Source: Elusimicrobiota bacterium
GTDB lineage: Bacteria; Elusimicrobiota; Elusimicrobia; UBA1565; UBA9628
DNA: 36,962 nt
Assembly: GCA_027451985.1 (NCBI GenBank)
Contig: DAIDHS010000018.1
Coordinates: 15,026-51,987 of the forward strand
Direction of reading: 5' to 3'
Shown here in pieces: positions 5,542 to 12,596 of this stretch. The notes under the pieces are model-generated. The model did no database searches, was not told the origin of the DNA, and saw nothing but the letters and a program-made list of their open reading frames with translations. A program made the translations under genes and the position numbers. Each line of letters starts with the position of its first letter. The stretch's first letter is position 1.

Positions 5542-8175
5542 CTAGGCTTGGGGTTGCGGCTTCAGCCGCCTCGTTCGGTGCGGGCCCTCGCTTCTAAGCG
5601 GCGGCATCAAACGCAGTCCCAGGTGCCTTAATCGGAGCATTCGCTCGAAAAGAATCCGCTGCCGGCCGGATATGTTCGGCGCGCGCGGGGCCAGGGTCAA
5701 GAAATCCCGGTTCTTTCGGATGATCCAGCGTTTCTGCAATAAGTGGCCGAGCGCTTTTCGTACCGCGCCCGGATTCCAATTCTTATCGCGGCCGCGGCAT
5801 GCGCTTGCCACCGCCGAAAACGATTTTATCGTTTCGCAAAAATGGAAAATGAAAGCCTCGATTCCATGCAGCCTGGTTTCCCGCATTTCCGGAGCTTTTC
5901 CGATAGCCAGCGGCCGCGAATCGTAAATATCCACGAATCCGTCGCCGTTGTAATAGGCGAAAATGTTCCGCTCGTGGATGTTTCTCCAAAACTCCAGGCC
6001 GCGCCGAAGTTCGTCCGGGAGCGCGGCGTCCGAACTGGCCGGGCGCGGGGGCGGCAGGTGCGTCAGGGCCAGGATGTCCCCGGCCGCGATAGGATCGCCG
6101 GAGGCGGCGGACGCGCCGGACACGGCGGACGCGCCGGACACGGCCGCCCGTTTGAGGGCTTGGACGCTTTGCAGGCTCATGTTTTCGGCGCTGACGCGCG
6201 CTTCGGGCCGCTCTGGATCGCCAAGAGATTGCGGCGAACGCCGGGAAGGATGATTGCGGCGCGCGGCCAACATTTGTTCGAAGCGCGCCGTCTGGGCCGG
6301 CGTCAGTTTGGAGACGGGGAGCGCCAAATTGAGATAAAGTCCGTCCTCGCACAGCAGCCAGCGCCGCTCGACCAAGGATTGCAGGGTTTTGACGACGTCA
6401 TGCTCGCTCCAGCGGGAGTTCCTCGCCCGGCAGAGCGCCGCGATTTCCCGCGCTCCTAAAAGCGCGTCGGCGGCCTTAAACGCGGCGGCCTCCAGGCCTT
6501 CTAAGATGCACTCGCGCAATTCGGGCGTTCCACCGGTGCGCAGCGGCCGCGAGTCGTAAAGCCGCACAGACTCGCCGTCGCCGTCGCAGGCGAAAAAGTT
6601 CTCCGGCCAAATGGCCCTCCAAAACTCGGCCGTCTTTACCAAGGCTTCGGTGTGCGGCCCGAATATTCTCGCACGGTCCTCGGCGGCGAATTCAAACACG
6701 TAGGCGATATCGCGAAGGACGAACCGCGGCTCTGGGTAAAGGAAGCGGTAGCATTCATGCGGGGCGGGCCGCTTTAACCCGAAATCTTTCCAGTTCTCAT
6801 AATAAGGGCTGAAGCGGTCGATATGAATTTCTCCTTGATGCTGCGGCGGCGGCAGGTGAGTCAAGGAAAGCACGGTTTGAATCAGCTGCGGATAATCATC
6901 CTGATTTTCCCCGGGAAAACCATAAATCATATTCCAAAGCAAATAAACTGCGTTCAAAGCGGCAAGCTTCATGGTTTGAACGTTTTGAATCGTGCGGACA
7001 CCCTTGCGGAGAAGTTTCAGCGCGGGCGTGCTGAAGGTCTCGATGCCGGGCTGCCAAGACAGCACTCCGGCTTCCGCGAGGTCCGCCGCCTGTCCGGGCT
7101 TGATGTTCGATTTGAACTCGCAATAGATGTCCCAATCCGCCGCGAGATTTTTGCGCTGCCGCGCGAGCTCGGGCAGCAAGGTTTTAAAGTAGTCTTGGGA
7201 GAGAATTAAATCGCAGAACATCAGGCGCTGCGCCTGATGGCGCCGATGAAGAGCCGTAATTTCCCGCAGGACCAATTCGGCCTTCTTGGCCCGGAACGCC
7301 ATCGCCTGCCCGGGCAGGCCGCAAAACACGCAGTGCTGCTTCTGGCCCCACCAGCACCCGCGGGAGGCTTCCAGGGTCACGATGGGGGTGAAATGCGCGC
7401 CGGCGCCGGAAAGTTCGAGCTGCTCGAAATAGTCGTCGTGATCCGGCGCCGGCAGGAGGTTCATGTCAATGACGGGCATATGCGCCGGATCTCGCGGCAG
7501 AACTTTCCCATTTTCGCGCATGGAGACCCTGGGCGCCGGAGCGTGGGGTTTGCCGCTCTCGATGTTGCGCGCCAGGGCCAAAAGCGCCTGCTCTCCCTCT
7601 CCGTCGACGACGTAATCTATCCAGTCGCAGCCGCGCAAGGCCGCCAAGCCCATGTCGCCCTCGACATTGGCGCCGCCGAACGCGATTTTGCTTTTGGGGA
7701 AGCGGCCCTTGATGAGCTTCGCCATGAGCAGGCTGGCCGAGTGGTTCCAAAGGCAGGAGGAAAATCCGATGAGGCCGTAGCAGCCCCAGTCGATGCCGTC
7801 AAGGCATTCGGATAGAAAGCTCGGAATCTCACGCTCCACGACGGCGGAAAATTCTTGCGGAGAAACCTTGGCGGAGCGAAGAAAATCCTGCATCCCCGCG
7901 ACGCGAACGATGTCGTCGATGCCTTGGGGGAGCGGCGCTTGCGGCCCTGAGCCGGGGCCGAAAAGATGATAGGCGAAGAGCCATTCAGGCCAGGGCAGGG
8001 CGCCGGTGCGGCTGAGGCGGACGCCTAGGCCGCCCAGGCGGCGGACTAGGCGCATGTAGAGATGGTGGCAGTCCGCTTCGATTCCGTTGTGGCGCAGCCA
8101 GCTTTTGAGGCAGGCCAGGGAGAGGGGCGCTATCTCAATGTCCGACCACGGCATCATGACTAGGGCGACTTTCAT
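5542..8175 (-). CDS. Radical SAM protein of the RiPP maturation type 1 family, with duplicated C-terminal domain
   Basis: This is an 877-residue enzyme. Residues 1-200 resemble the cobalamin-binding-like N-terminal domain (ALVMMPW at 4-10, EWLFAYHLFG, GFSS, FGGANVEGDMGL, VVDGEGE). The radical SAM domain follows, with SRGCWWGQKQHCVFCGLPG giving the CX7CX2C cluster ligands Cys274, Cys282 and Cys285. QPGIETFS, LLRKG, WNMIYGFPGE and DRFSPYY complete the pattern of 'ribosomal peptide maturation radical SAM protein 1' (TIGR03975-like). These enzymes modify precursor peptides with SAM-derived radicals. It is longer than the roughly 600-650 residues I expect: a C-terminal unit (LTHLPPP, EFWR, YDSRPL, a winged-helix-like W...RW stretch) occurs at about 437-640 and again at 703-852, joined by a VSGASA repeat. 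The remnant oxygenase and H-Y-E genes lie upstream on the same strand. Confidence 0.88.
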   Translation of the reverse strand: MKVALVMMPWSDIEIAPLSLACLKSWLRHNGIEADCHHLYMRLVRRLGGLGVRLSRTGALPWPEWLFAYHLFGPGSGPQAPLPQGIDDIVRVAGMQDFLRSAKVSPQEFSAVVEREIPSFLSECLDGIDWGCYGLIGFSSCLWNHSASLLMAKLIKGRFPKSKIAFGGANVEGDMGLAALRGCDWIDYVVDGEGEQALLALARNIESGKPHAPAPRVSMRENGKVLPRDPAHMPVIDMNLLPAPDHDDYFEQLELSGAGAHFTPIVTLEASRGCWWGQKQHCVFCGLPGQAMAFRAKKAELVLREITALHRRHQAQRLMFCDLILSQDYFKTLLPELARQRKNLAADWDIYCEFKSNIKPGQAADLAEAGVLSWQPGIETFSTPALKLLRKGVRTIQNVQTMKLAALNAVYLLWNMIYGFPGENQDDYPQLIQTVLSLTHLPPPQHQGEIHIDRFSPYYENWKDFGLKRPAPHECYRFLYPEPRFVLRDIAYVFEFAAEDRARIFGPHTEALVKTAEFWRAIWPENFFACDGDGESVRLYDSRPLRTGGTPELRECILEGLEAAAFKAADALLGAREIAALCRARNSRWSEHDVVKTLQSLVERRWLLCEDGLYLNLALPVSKLTPAQTARFEQMLAARRNHPSRRSPQSLGDPERPEARVSAENMSLQSVQALKRAAVSGASAVSGASAASGDPIAAGDILALTHLPPPRPASSDAALPDELRRGLEFWRNIHERNIFAYYNGDGFVDIYDSRPLAIGKAPEMRETRLHGIEAFIFHFCETIKSFSAVASACRGRDKNWNPGAVRKALGHLLQKRWIIRKNRDFLTLAPRAPNISGRQRILFERMLRLRHLGLRLMPPLRSEGPHRTRRLKPQPQA
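6105..6140. repeat. 18-bp tandem repeat, two copies, inside the radical SAM gene
   Basis: The 18-bp unit at 6105-6122 is repeated exactly at 6123-6140. On the minus strand it encodes two VSGASA units (about residues 679-690) in the flexible linker between the two C-terminal domains. It looks like a recent slippage event in a low-constraint linker. Confidence 0.85.
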
Positions 8176-8208
8176 GGGCGGAGGCAGTATGATATAAAAG
8201 CTCTCGGC

Positions 8209-8552
8209 TTACGAGAGCCAATCCACGATGGCGAGCTTGGTCCCCGAGGCGACTTTTTCCGCGGGGAATAGGTCCGACCGTCCTCGTAGCGCAGCAGCAT
8301 CGCGGCCGGTTTGGACGCGGATTCGACGGCGCGGCGATGGGCCCGCGCCAGGAAGGGAACGCCGCGTAGAACGGCCTGGTTCGCCAGGCCGTCATCATGA
8401 TCGTACACGGGCTTCAAATCGTCGGACTATCCCAGGGGCGAGTCTTTCCAGCGGGGAGGGCGCTTGGCGATTCGCGCCAGCGCATCCGCGCATTCCCGGG
8501 GAGAAAACATCAGGAAGCTGATAATGCTTTGGCCTTCTTCTTGTATTGTCAT
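8209..8552 (-). pseudogene. Degenerate third copy of the small Fe(II)/2OG oxygenase
   Basis: Starting at the ATG at 8552, the first 41 codons match oxygenase copy 2 closely (EEGQSIISF, MFSPRECADAL, KRPPRWKD). Codon 42, Trp in the intact gene, is TAG (8427-8429). The match continues to KPAAML and then jumps over the segment with the HxD ligands: only LRYE, GRTY and, in a shifted frame, EKVASGTKLAIVDWLS remain before TAA. Two internal deletions, one frame change and a nonsense codon remove the metal site. It lies directly upstream of the radical SAM gene on the same strand, which suggests an ancestral operon of H-Y-E gene, oxygenase and radical SAM gene. Confidence 0.88.
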
Positions 8553-8583
8553 GGAGGTTTTGCCCCGGCCGGACCTATTATAT

Positions 8584-8650
8584 TTAACTTGATTTGGATG
8601 CGCGTCGCACGAAATGGTTTAATTTTTCCGCTTTGTCCACCGCAACGGGT
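8584..8650 (-). pseudogene. Remnant of a third H-Y-E family gene
   Basis: On the minus strand this stretch matches the start of the gene at 4661-5374. One frame gives RWTK (for HWTT) and, after a one-base shift, AEKLNHFVRRASKSS follows (for AEKLMHFARHAKKSG) and then stops. It lies just upstream of the degenerate oxygenase at 8209-8552, in the same order as the intact pair. The remaining ~200 codons are gone. The start of the neighbouring oxygenase is therefore unlikely to be the TTG at 8594, which would read through this remnant. Confidence 0.7.
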
Positions 8651-8680
8651 GTTTCAAAGGAAGTTCCTCGCGTCACGGGT

Positions 8681-9304
8681 ATGCGATTGCCTTCCGGCCG
8701 CCGCATCGAGCGCATGCGAAGGGGCTACGCGCGGCAGAGCTACGCGCGCTGGCCTGGGTTTTTGGACGCGCGGCTTTTAAAGCGCATCCTGCCCAGAATT
8801 CGGGCGGCAGCCTTTCGCGAGCGGTACTATGCGAAGAGCTACCGCGGCATTTGCAGGCACTGGAGCCGTGCGCTGAGCCTGCTGCTAGATCAGCCGCCGC
8901 TGCATGATTGCGTACAGAGGCTTTCCGGCTGCCCATACCCTATTCGCGCCATCCGTGCGGTCGTCTACCGCCAAACCTCGGACAAGAGGCATCGAGTCTT
9001 GTGGCATACGGATCCGCCGACGCTCAATGGCCGCTGGGCCGAGTGCACCTTGTCCGTCAACCTCGGCGGCTCTTATGAAGGCGGCGAACTTGAGATTCGC
9101 GCGCCGGGCGGCAAGAGGCTTATGGCGCGCATCGCCAACAAGAAATCGGGCGACGCGGTTTTGTTCCGCCATACGCTGGTCCACCGCGGCGCCCCGGTCG
9201 TGGGCCCGCGTCCCAAGCTCGTGCTCTTCGTCTGGTTTTCTCTCAGACCTTTGCACCGGGCTGGCAAGCTGAGCCTGCGGGCGCGCAAAGGTGTCCGGGC
9301 ATGA
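8681..9304 (+). CDS. Fe(II)/2-oxoglutarate-dependent oxygenase, divergent type
   Basis: From the ATG at 8681 the protein has 207 residues, with N-terminal half basic and Tyr-rich. The C-terminal beta-helix carries His109 and Asp111 (WHTD), NLGG-YEGGELEIR, and His168 (LVHRG) followed by Arg177 and Lys179 as candidate 2OG-binding residues. It is only distantly related to copies 1 and 2. The frame is open back to a TTG at 8594, but that part overlaps the remnant of another gene; an ATG at 8714 is a further alternative, and no good ribosome-binding site decides. Its TGA overlaps the ATG of the methyltransferase, so the two are probably coupled. A 55-bp fragment of a second copy lies at 5431-5485. 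Confidence 0.8.
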   Translation: MRLPSGRRIERMRRGYARQSYARWPGFLDARLLKRILPRIRAAAFRERYYAKSYRGICRHWSRALSLLLDQPPLHDCVQRLSGCPYPIRAIRAVVYRQTSDKRHRVLWHTDPPTLNGRWAECTLSVNLGGSYEGGELEIRAPGGKRLMARIANKKSGDAVLFRHTLVHRGAPVVGPRPKLVLFVWFSLRPLHRAGKLSLRARKGVRA

Positions 9305-10137
9305 GCGCCGGGCGCGGCGGCTACGCGGGAAAAAAGAAAGGCTACATCCACGGCTATTCCAAGGCCGAGCAAGAGCGGCTCTCGGCGCAAAGCAAGTTTC
9401 TGGAGTCCATGGTGTTCGCGGGCGTGGATTTCTCGCAAACCGCGCGCGTCTTGGAAATCGGCTGCGGCGTGGGCGCGCAGACGCAGATTCTTTTGCGGCG
9501 CTTCCCGAAGATTTTCGTCCAAGGCGTCGACGTCTCGCCCGCGCAGATTTCGCGCGCGCGGGAAAATCTGGCCCGGCCCATCGCGCAAGGCCGCGCGGAC
9601 GTCCGCGTGGCCGACGGCGAGAGGCTGCCATTCGCGGACGCCTCCTTCGACGGGGCTTTTTTCTGCTGGGTGCTGGAGCACCTGCAAAAGCCCCAGGCGG
9701 TGCTCAAGGAACTGCGTCGGGTCTTGAAGCCCGGCGCCCGGATTTTCGGCATCGAGGTGCAAAACGAAAGCCTCTACCTCTACCCCGAGTGCCCCGCGGT
9801 CGCGGCGTACTGGAAAGAGTACAACGACGCGCAGCGCGCTGTGGGCGGCGATCCGTGCGTGGGCGCCAAGACCGGCAACCTTCTGCGCCAGGCGGGCTTC
9901 AAGGACGTGCAAGTCTCCGCGTGGACCAGGCACTACGATCAGCGCGACCGCGCGGCCTATAAGCGCATGATCGACTACTGGCAGCGCCTGCTTTTAAGCG
10001 TCGCGCCGCAGCTCCTGGCCGCCGGACGCGTGGACCAGAAGCTCATCCGCGCGGTCAAGCGCGAGCACGCGCGCCTGAAGTCCCACCCCCAGGGCGTGTT
10101 CTTCTACACGCCGCTGAAGTTCTCCGCCAGCAGATAA
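9301..10137 (+). CDS. Class I SAM-dependent methyltransferase
   Basis: This 278-residue enzyme has motif I VLEIGCGVGAQT at about 44-55, an acidic loop GVDVSPAQI, motif II around ADGERLPFADASFDG, FCWVLEHL and then LRRVLKPGARIFG. This is the Rossmann-type methyltransferase pattern of the UbiE/Methyltransf_11 group. The C-terminal 100 residues, which would set the substrate, are not recognised. The ATG at 9301 overlaps the oxygenase stop (ATGA), and AAAGG lies about eight bases upstream inside that gene. It could methylate the same product as the oxygenase; this is inference from coupling. Inverted repeats follow its stop directly. Confidence 0.87.
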   Translation: MSAGRGGYAGKKKGYIHGYSKAEQERLSAQSKFLESMVFAGVDFSQTARVLEIGCGVGAQTQILLRRFPKIFVQGVDVSPAQISRARENLARPIAQGRADVRVADGERLPFADASFDGAFFCWVLEHLQKPQAVLKELRRVLKPGARIFGIEVQNESLYLYPECPAVAAYWKEYNDAQRAVGGDPCVGAKTGNLLRQAGFKDVQVSAWTRHYDQRDRAAYKRMIDYWQRLLLSVAPQLLAAGRVDQKLIRAVKREHARLKSHPQGVFFYTPLKFSASR

Positions 10138-10253
10138 GGCCCGGGAATCCCGTTCATCGGGGACGCTCGGGATTGACCCTCGCTCGGGCTCCGGCCCGGC
10201 CGCAGGGCCTATGCCCGGGCCTACGCACGCCCCTCGAACGGGATTTCCGGGCC
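10138..10253. terminator. Long imperfect hairpin after the methyltransferase gene
   Basis: The arms 10138-10155 and 10236-10253 pair over 18 bp with one mismatch, and the left arm begins right at the methyltransferase stop. The right arm is followed by a short TTTAT. The 80-bp interior contains further GC-rich self-complementary stretches (GGCCC/GGGCC blocks). It can act as a terminator, but it is much larger than an ordinary one. Confidence 0.55.
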
Positions 10254-10260
10254 TTTATCC

Positions 10261-10383
10261 GCAGGCGCGGAGCGTCCCCTCAGAGAGGCGTCTGAAGGTT
10301 CGGCTTATGCATGCAGCCGAACCGGAAGTCGAGCGAGCCTTCAAACGGCGAGCGTCCTCGATGGGGGGACGCTCCGCGCCTGC
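10261..10383. repeat. Nested inverted repeat, 123 bp
   Basis: Perfect 19-bp outer arms at 10261-10279 and 10365-10383 enclose a second pair (about 10290-10299 with 10339-10348, one mismatch) and an inner perfect hairpin (GGTTCGGCT at 10298-10306 with AGCCGAACC). The element begins three bases after the stop of the leftward gene ending at 10387. It may terminate that gene; the nesting also resembles small palindromic repeat elements. Between it and the hairpin at 10138-10253 there is no gene. Confidence 0.6.
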
Positions 10384-10386
10384 TTA

Positions 10387-11073
10387 CTACTGGGAGAGCG
10401 CCTGGCCGATTTCGCCCATGCGCTTTTGCAGCTCCTTGAGCCGCCGCGCGGCCGCGGCCTCCTGGAGCTTGTGGACGTGGGCGGCGAAGGCGGCCGTAAT
10501 CGGGTCCTTCATCGACTTGACGGCCGCGGTGAAGGCTTGGCTGATCTCGCTGCCGGAGACCGCCACTTGCTGGTAGGTGGCTGCCGCGTCGCTCATGGGG
10601 TTCGCGATGGCCTTGTAGGCCGCCACGTCGATGAGGTCGGGCTGGGAATAAGGCGAGGCGTCCTTGGGTTGGGGCACAACCACGAAGCCCTGCTGGGCGA
10701 AGTGGAAGAACTCCGCAGGCACTTGGATGCTGTGGCCGTTGTTGTCGAGTTCGATGATGGCGCCGTCGCCGGGGGTGGCGTTGGCGTTCATCAGGTAGGC
10801 GTTTAGGTCGCAGTCCCAGTCGATGGGCGAAAGATAGGGCAGGTTGTAGCCGATGGCCATGGTGATGCTTTGGTCCCCGGCGATGTCGCGGGCCAGGGCG
10901 TCCTTGAACGCCGCGACCAGGCGCTCCTGGCGGCCGGCTTCGGGAGCCTTCGTTTGGGCTTGCGCCTGCGCGGCGGTGGCCACGGCCTGCAGACGGGCGG
11001 CCGGATTGGCGCAGGCCAGCGCGGGGGCGAGCAATAAAGAGAGTCCTGCGGCGAAACGGGCGGTTCGGGTTAT
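10387..11073 (-). CDS. Secreted protein of unknown function, apparently with an ATA start
   Basis: I do not recognise the family. In frame from 11073 the protein begins (M/I)TRTARFAAGLSLLLAPALACA, an ordinary signal peptide with cleavage after ACA, then about 205 residues. These include an Ala/Gln-rich stretch, an IDWDCDL element, a VPAEFFHFAQQGF element and a charged, possibly coiled C-terminus (KLQEAAAARRLKELQKRMGE). The frame opens after a stop at 11092-11094 and has no ATG, GTG or TTG before the TTG at 11034. Starting there would destroy the signal peptide. GGGAGGAG lies 12-13 bases before the ATA at 11073, and an ACG at 11076 is another candidate. The protein probably acts outside the cytoplasm. 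Confidence 0.65.
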   Translation of the reverse strand: MTRTARFAAGLSLLLAPALACANPAARLQAVATAAQAQAQTKAPEAGRQERLVAAFKDALARDIAGDQSITMAIGYNLPYLSPIDWDCDLNAYLMNANATPGDGAIIELDNNGHSIQVPAEFFHFAQQGFVVVPQPKDASPYSQPDLIDVAAYKAIANPMSDAAATYQQVAVSGSEISQAFTAAVKSMKDPITAAFAAHVHKLQEAAAARRLKELQKRMGEIGQALSQ

Positions 11074-11224
11074 CGTGGGCGTTCTCCTCCCTTAATATGA
11101 ATATGCGGCGTAAAACGACACCAATATTATAGCGGGACCGCTCCGGGAGCCTTATAGGCCGAAAGTCCCGCGTGACCCGAGTTTTTTGGCCCTCGGCCCC
11201 GGTCACGGCGCGGGAATGGCCGCG

Positions 11225-12463
11225 CTATGGGCGGCCGTCGAAGGACAGGGAAAGCGCGAGCGAGTGGAGGCTTGGGCTTTTGCCCAGGCGCACGGGGCGG
11301 TTGAACGCCGCCGCTTGGGCCGCGGTCTCGGCGCTTAGGAACTGCGCGAGGCCGTCGGTGAGTTGGGCGAAGTGCGCGGCGTTGTTGGTGGGCGTATCCG
11401 GGCGGGTGACGTCCGCGTGGGCGATGCCGTCTTGTTCGGGATAGAGGATGAACCGCGCGCGCGGGCCGGAGAAATTTTGCATGAATTGAACGACCGCCTG
11501 CGGGTTGACGGTCGTGTCCGAGTCGGACTCGACCGTAAAGACGCCCACGCCGTGGTCCTTGATGTCCGCGATGATGCGCGGCGAGACGCGCACGACGGAT
11601 TTGTAGTCGATTAAAGAGCCGATGAGCGCGGGGGTGATGTCGGGCAGGCCGATGGTCACGGGCAGGCGCGGCAGGCGGCCTTGGGCGGAGTTCTCCTCGA
11701 TTTGCGTCTCCAGCTGGCAGACGCCGTTCAAGGCCAGGCGGGCGTAGCGGCCTTGGTAGTAGTCCCGGTAAGGCCCGGGCTTGTCCGCGTCCTTGGCCCA
11801 CGGCGCGGTCGAGGCCCAGGGGTGCACGGCCTCGAAAGCCGCCAAGTCGAGCGGCGAGAGGCTGCAGACGACCGGCGCCTTGCGGTCGTGAATCTGGATG
11901 GCGGGGGAGAACAGGAAGAGATCCTGCAAGTCGAGCGGATGGGCGCCCGCGTAATTCCGGCGCACGAGGTTGAGCGTCAGGGCGCCGCCGGTGGAAAATC
12001 CCGCGATGGACACGCGCCGGCCGATGGCCGCGGCGACTTGCAGGCCCTCGGCGGCCGCCTTCTGCCACTGCGAGAGCTTGACGTGGAGCAGGTCCTTGGC
12101 CGCGCGTCCATGGCCGGGCAGCAGGATGGCCACCACATTGTAGCCGTAGGAATAAAAAATGTCCGCCAGCGTCTTCATCGAATAGGGCGAGTCGCCCAGG
12201 CCGTGGATCATAAGAATCGAGCGCGCGGCTTTTTGCCCGGGCTGGTGGATCATCAGAAAGGGCAGGTTCTCGCCGTAGCAGAGGTGCGTGGGGCTCTTGG
12301 CCGCGCAGGCGGACGGAGACGGCGCGAGCGCCGCGATTTGGGCTTGGAAGGCTGACACGGTTTGGGCGTCGAAGGCTTGGTCCGCGAAAATCGGGGCGGC
12401 CGCGCAGACCAGGGCCGCGGCCAGGCAGGTCGCGCCGCGCCGGAGGTTGATTGGGTTTTTCAT
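11225..12463 (-). CDS. Secreted alpha/beta-hydrolase (serine esterase/lipase-like)
   Basis: This 412-residue protein begins with a signal peptide (basic start, then CLAAALVCAAAPIFA, cleavage near 27). The hydrolase domain has IHGLGDSP (about 87-94), the nucleophile elbow GFSTGG with Ser157, an acid in the SDSDTTVNP region and a His in DGIAHADVTRP. It is a paralogue of the cytoplasmic-looking enzyme at 563-1441 with a longer interior and C-terminus. It would hydrolyse an ester in the periplasm or outside. ATG at 12463 is preceded by AAGGGAC and, 12 bases upstream, by a perfect TATAAT on the minus strand. The stop is followed by the leftward gene ending at 10387 after about 150 bases. Confidence 0.87.
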   Translation of the reverse strand: MKNPINLRRGATCLAAALVCAAAPIFADQAFDAQTVSAFQAQIAALAPSPSACAAKSPTHLCYGENLPFLMIHQPGQKAARSILMIHGLGDSPYSMKTLADIFYSYGYNVVAILLPGHGRAAKDLLHVKLSQWQKAAAEGLQVAAAIGRRVSIAGFSTGGALTLNLVRRNYAGAHPLDLQDLFLFSPAIQIHDRKAPVVCSLSPLDLAAFEAVHPWASTAPWAKDADKPGPYRDYYQGRYARLALNGVCQLETQIEENSAQGRLPRLPVTIGLPDITPALIGSLIDYKSVVRVSPRIIADIKDHGVGVFTVESDSDTTVNPQAVVQFMQNFSGPRARFILYPEQDGIAHADVTRPDTPTNNAAHFAQLTDGLAQFLSAETAAQAAAFNRPVRLGKSPSLHSLALSLSFDGRP

Positions 12464-12474
12464 TCGGGTCCCTT

Positions 12475-12480
12475 ATTATA
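12475..12480 (-). promoter_or_regulatory. -10 element of the secreted hydrolase
   Basis: A perfect TATAAT on the minus strand lies 12 bases before the ATG at 12463, so the 5' leader must be only a few bases long. I see no good -35 box. The rest of the divergent gap to 12597 shows a TTGACG at 12562-12567 that could serve the peroxidase gene, without a convincing -10. Confidence 0.4.
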
Positions 12481-12596
12481 AGGAAGACGACGCCTAGGCG
12501 CTTGAGGCTTCGGGCCTTCTGTGGCCTGGGAGAAAAGACCCAGGGCACGGAGCGTTCCCCCTTGACGAAACGTTGCAGATACCCCACACTAGGGGC

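Noticed and set aside
8427-8429. Amber codon as possible recoding (suppression) in oxygenase copy 3
   Set aside because: The downstream part also has deletions that remove the metal site and a frame change, so the gene is broken regardless of the stop.
2621-10137. A lasso peptide cluster
   Set aside because: The leader motif alone suggested it. No asparagine-synthetase-like cyclase, no transglutaminase-like protease and no PqqD-like protein are in the window, and the conserved leader Thr is absent.
10280-12587. Long minus-strand frames in other registers over 10280-11206 and 11127-12587
   Set aside because: They are out-of-register readings of the secreted protein and the secreted hydrolase, with low-complexity Arg/Pro/Gly composition.
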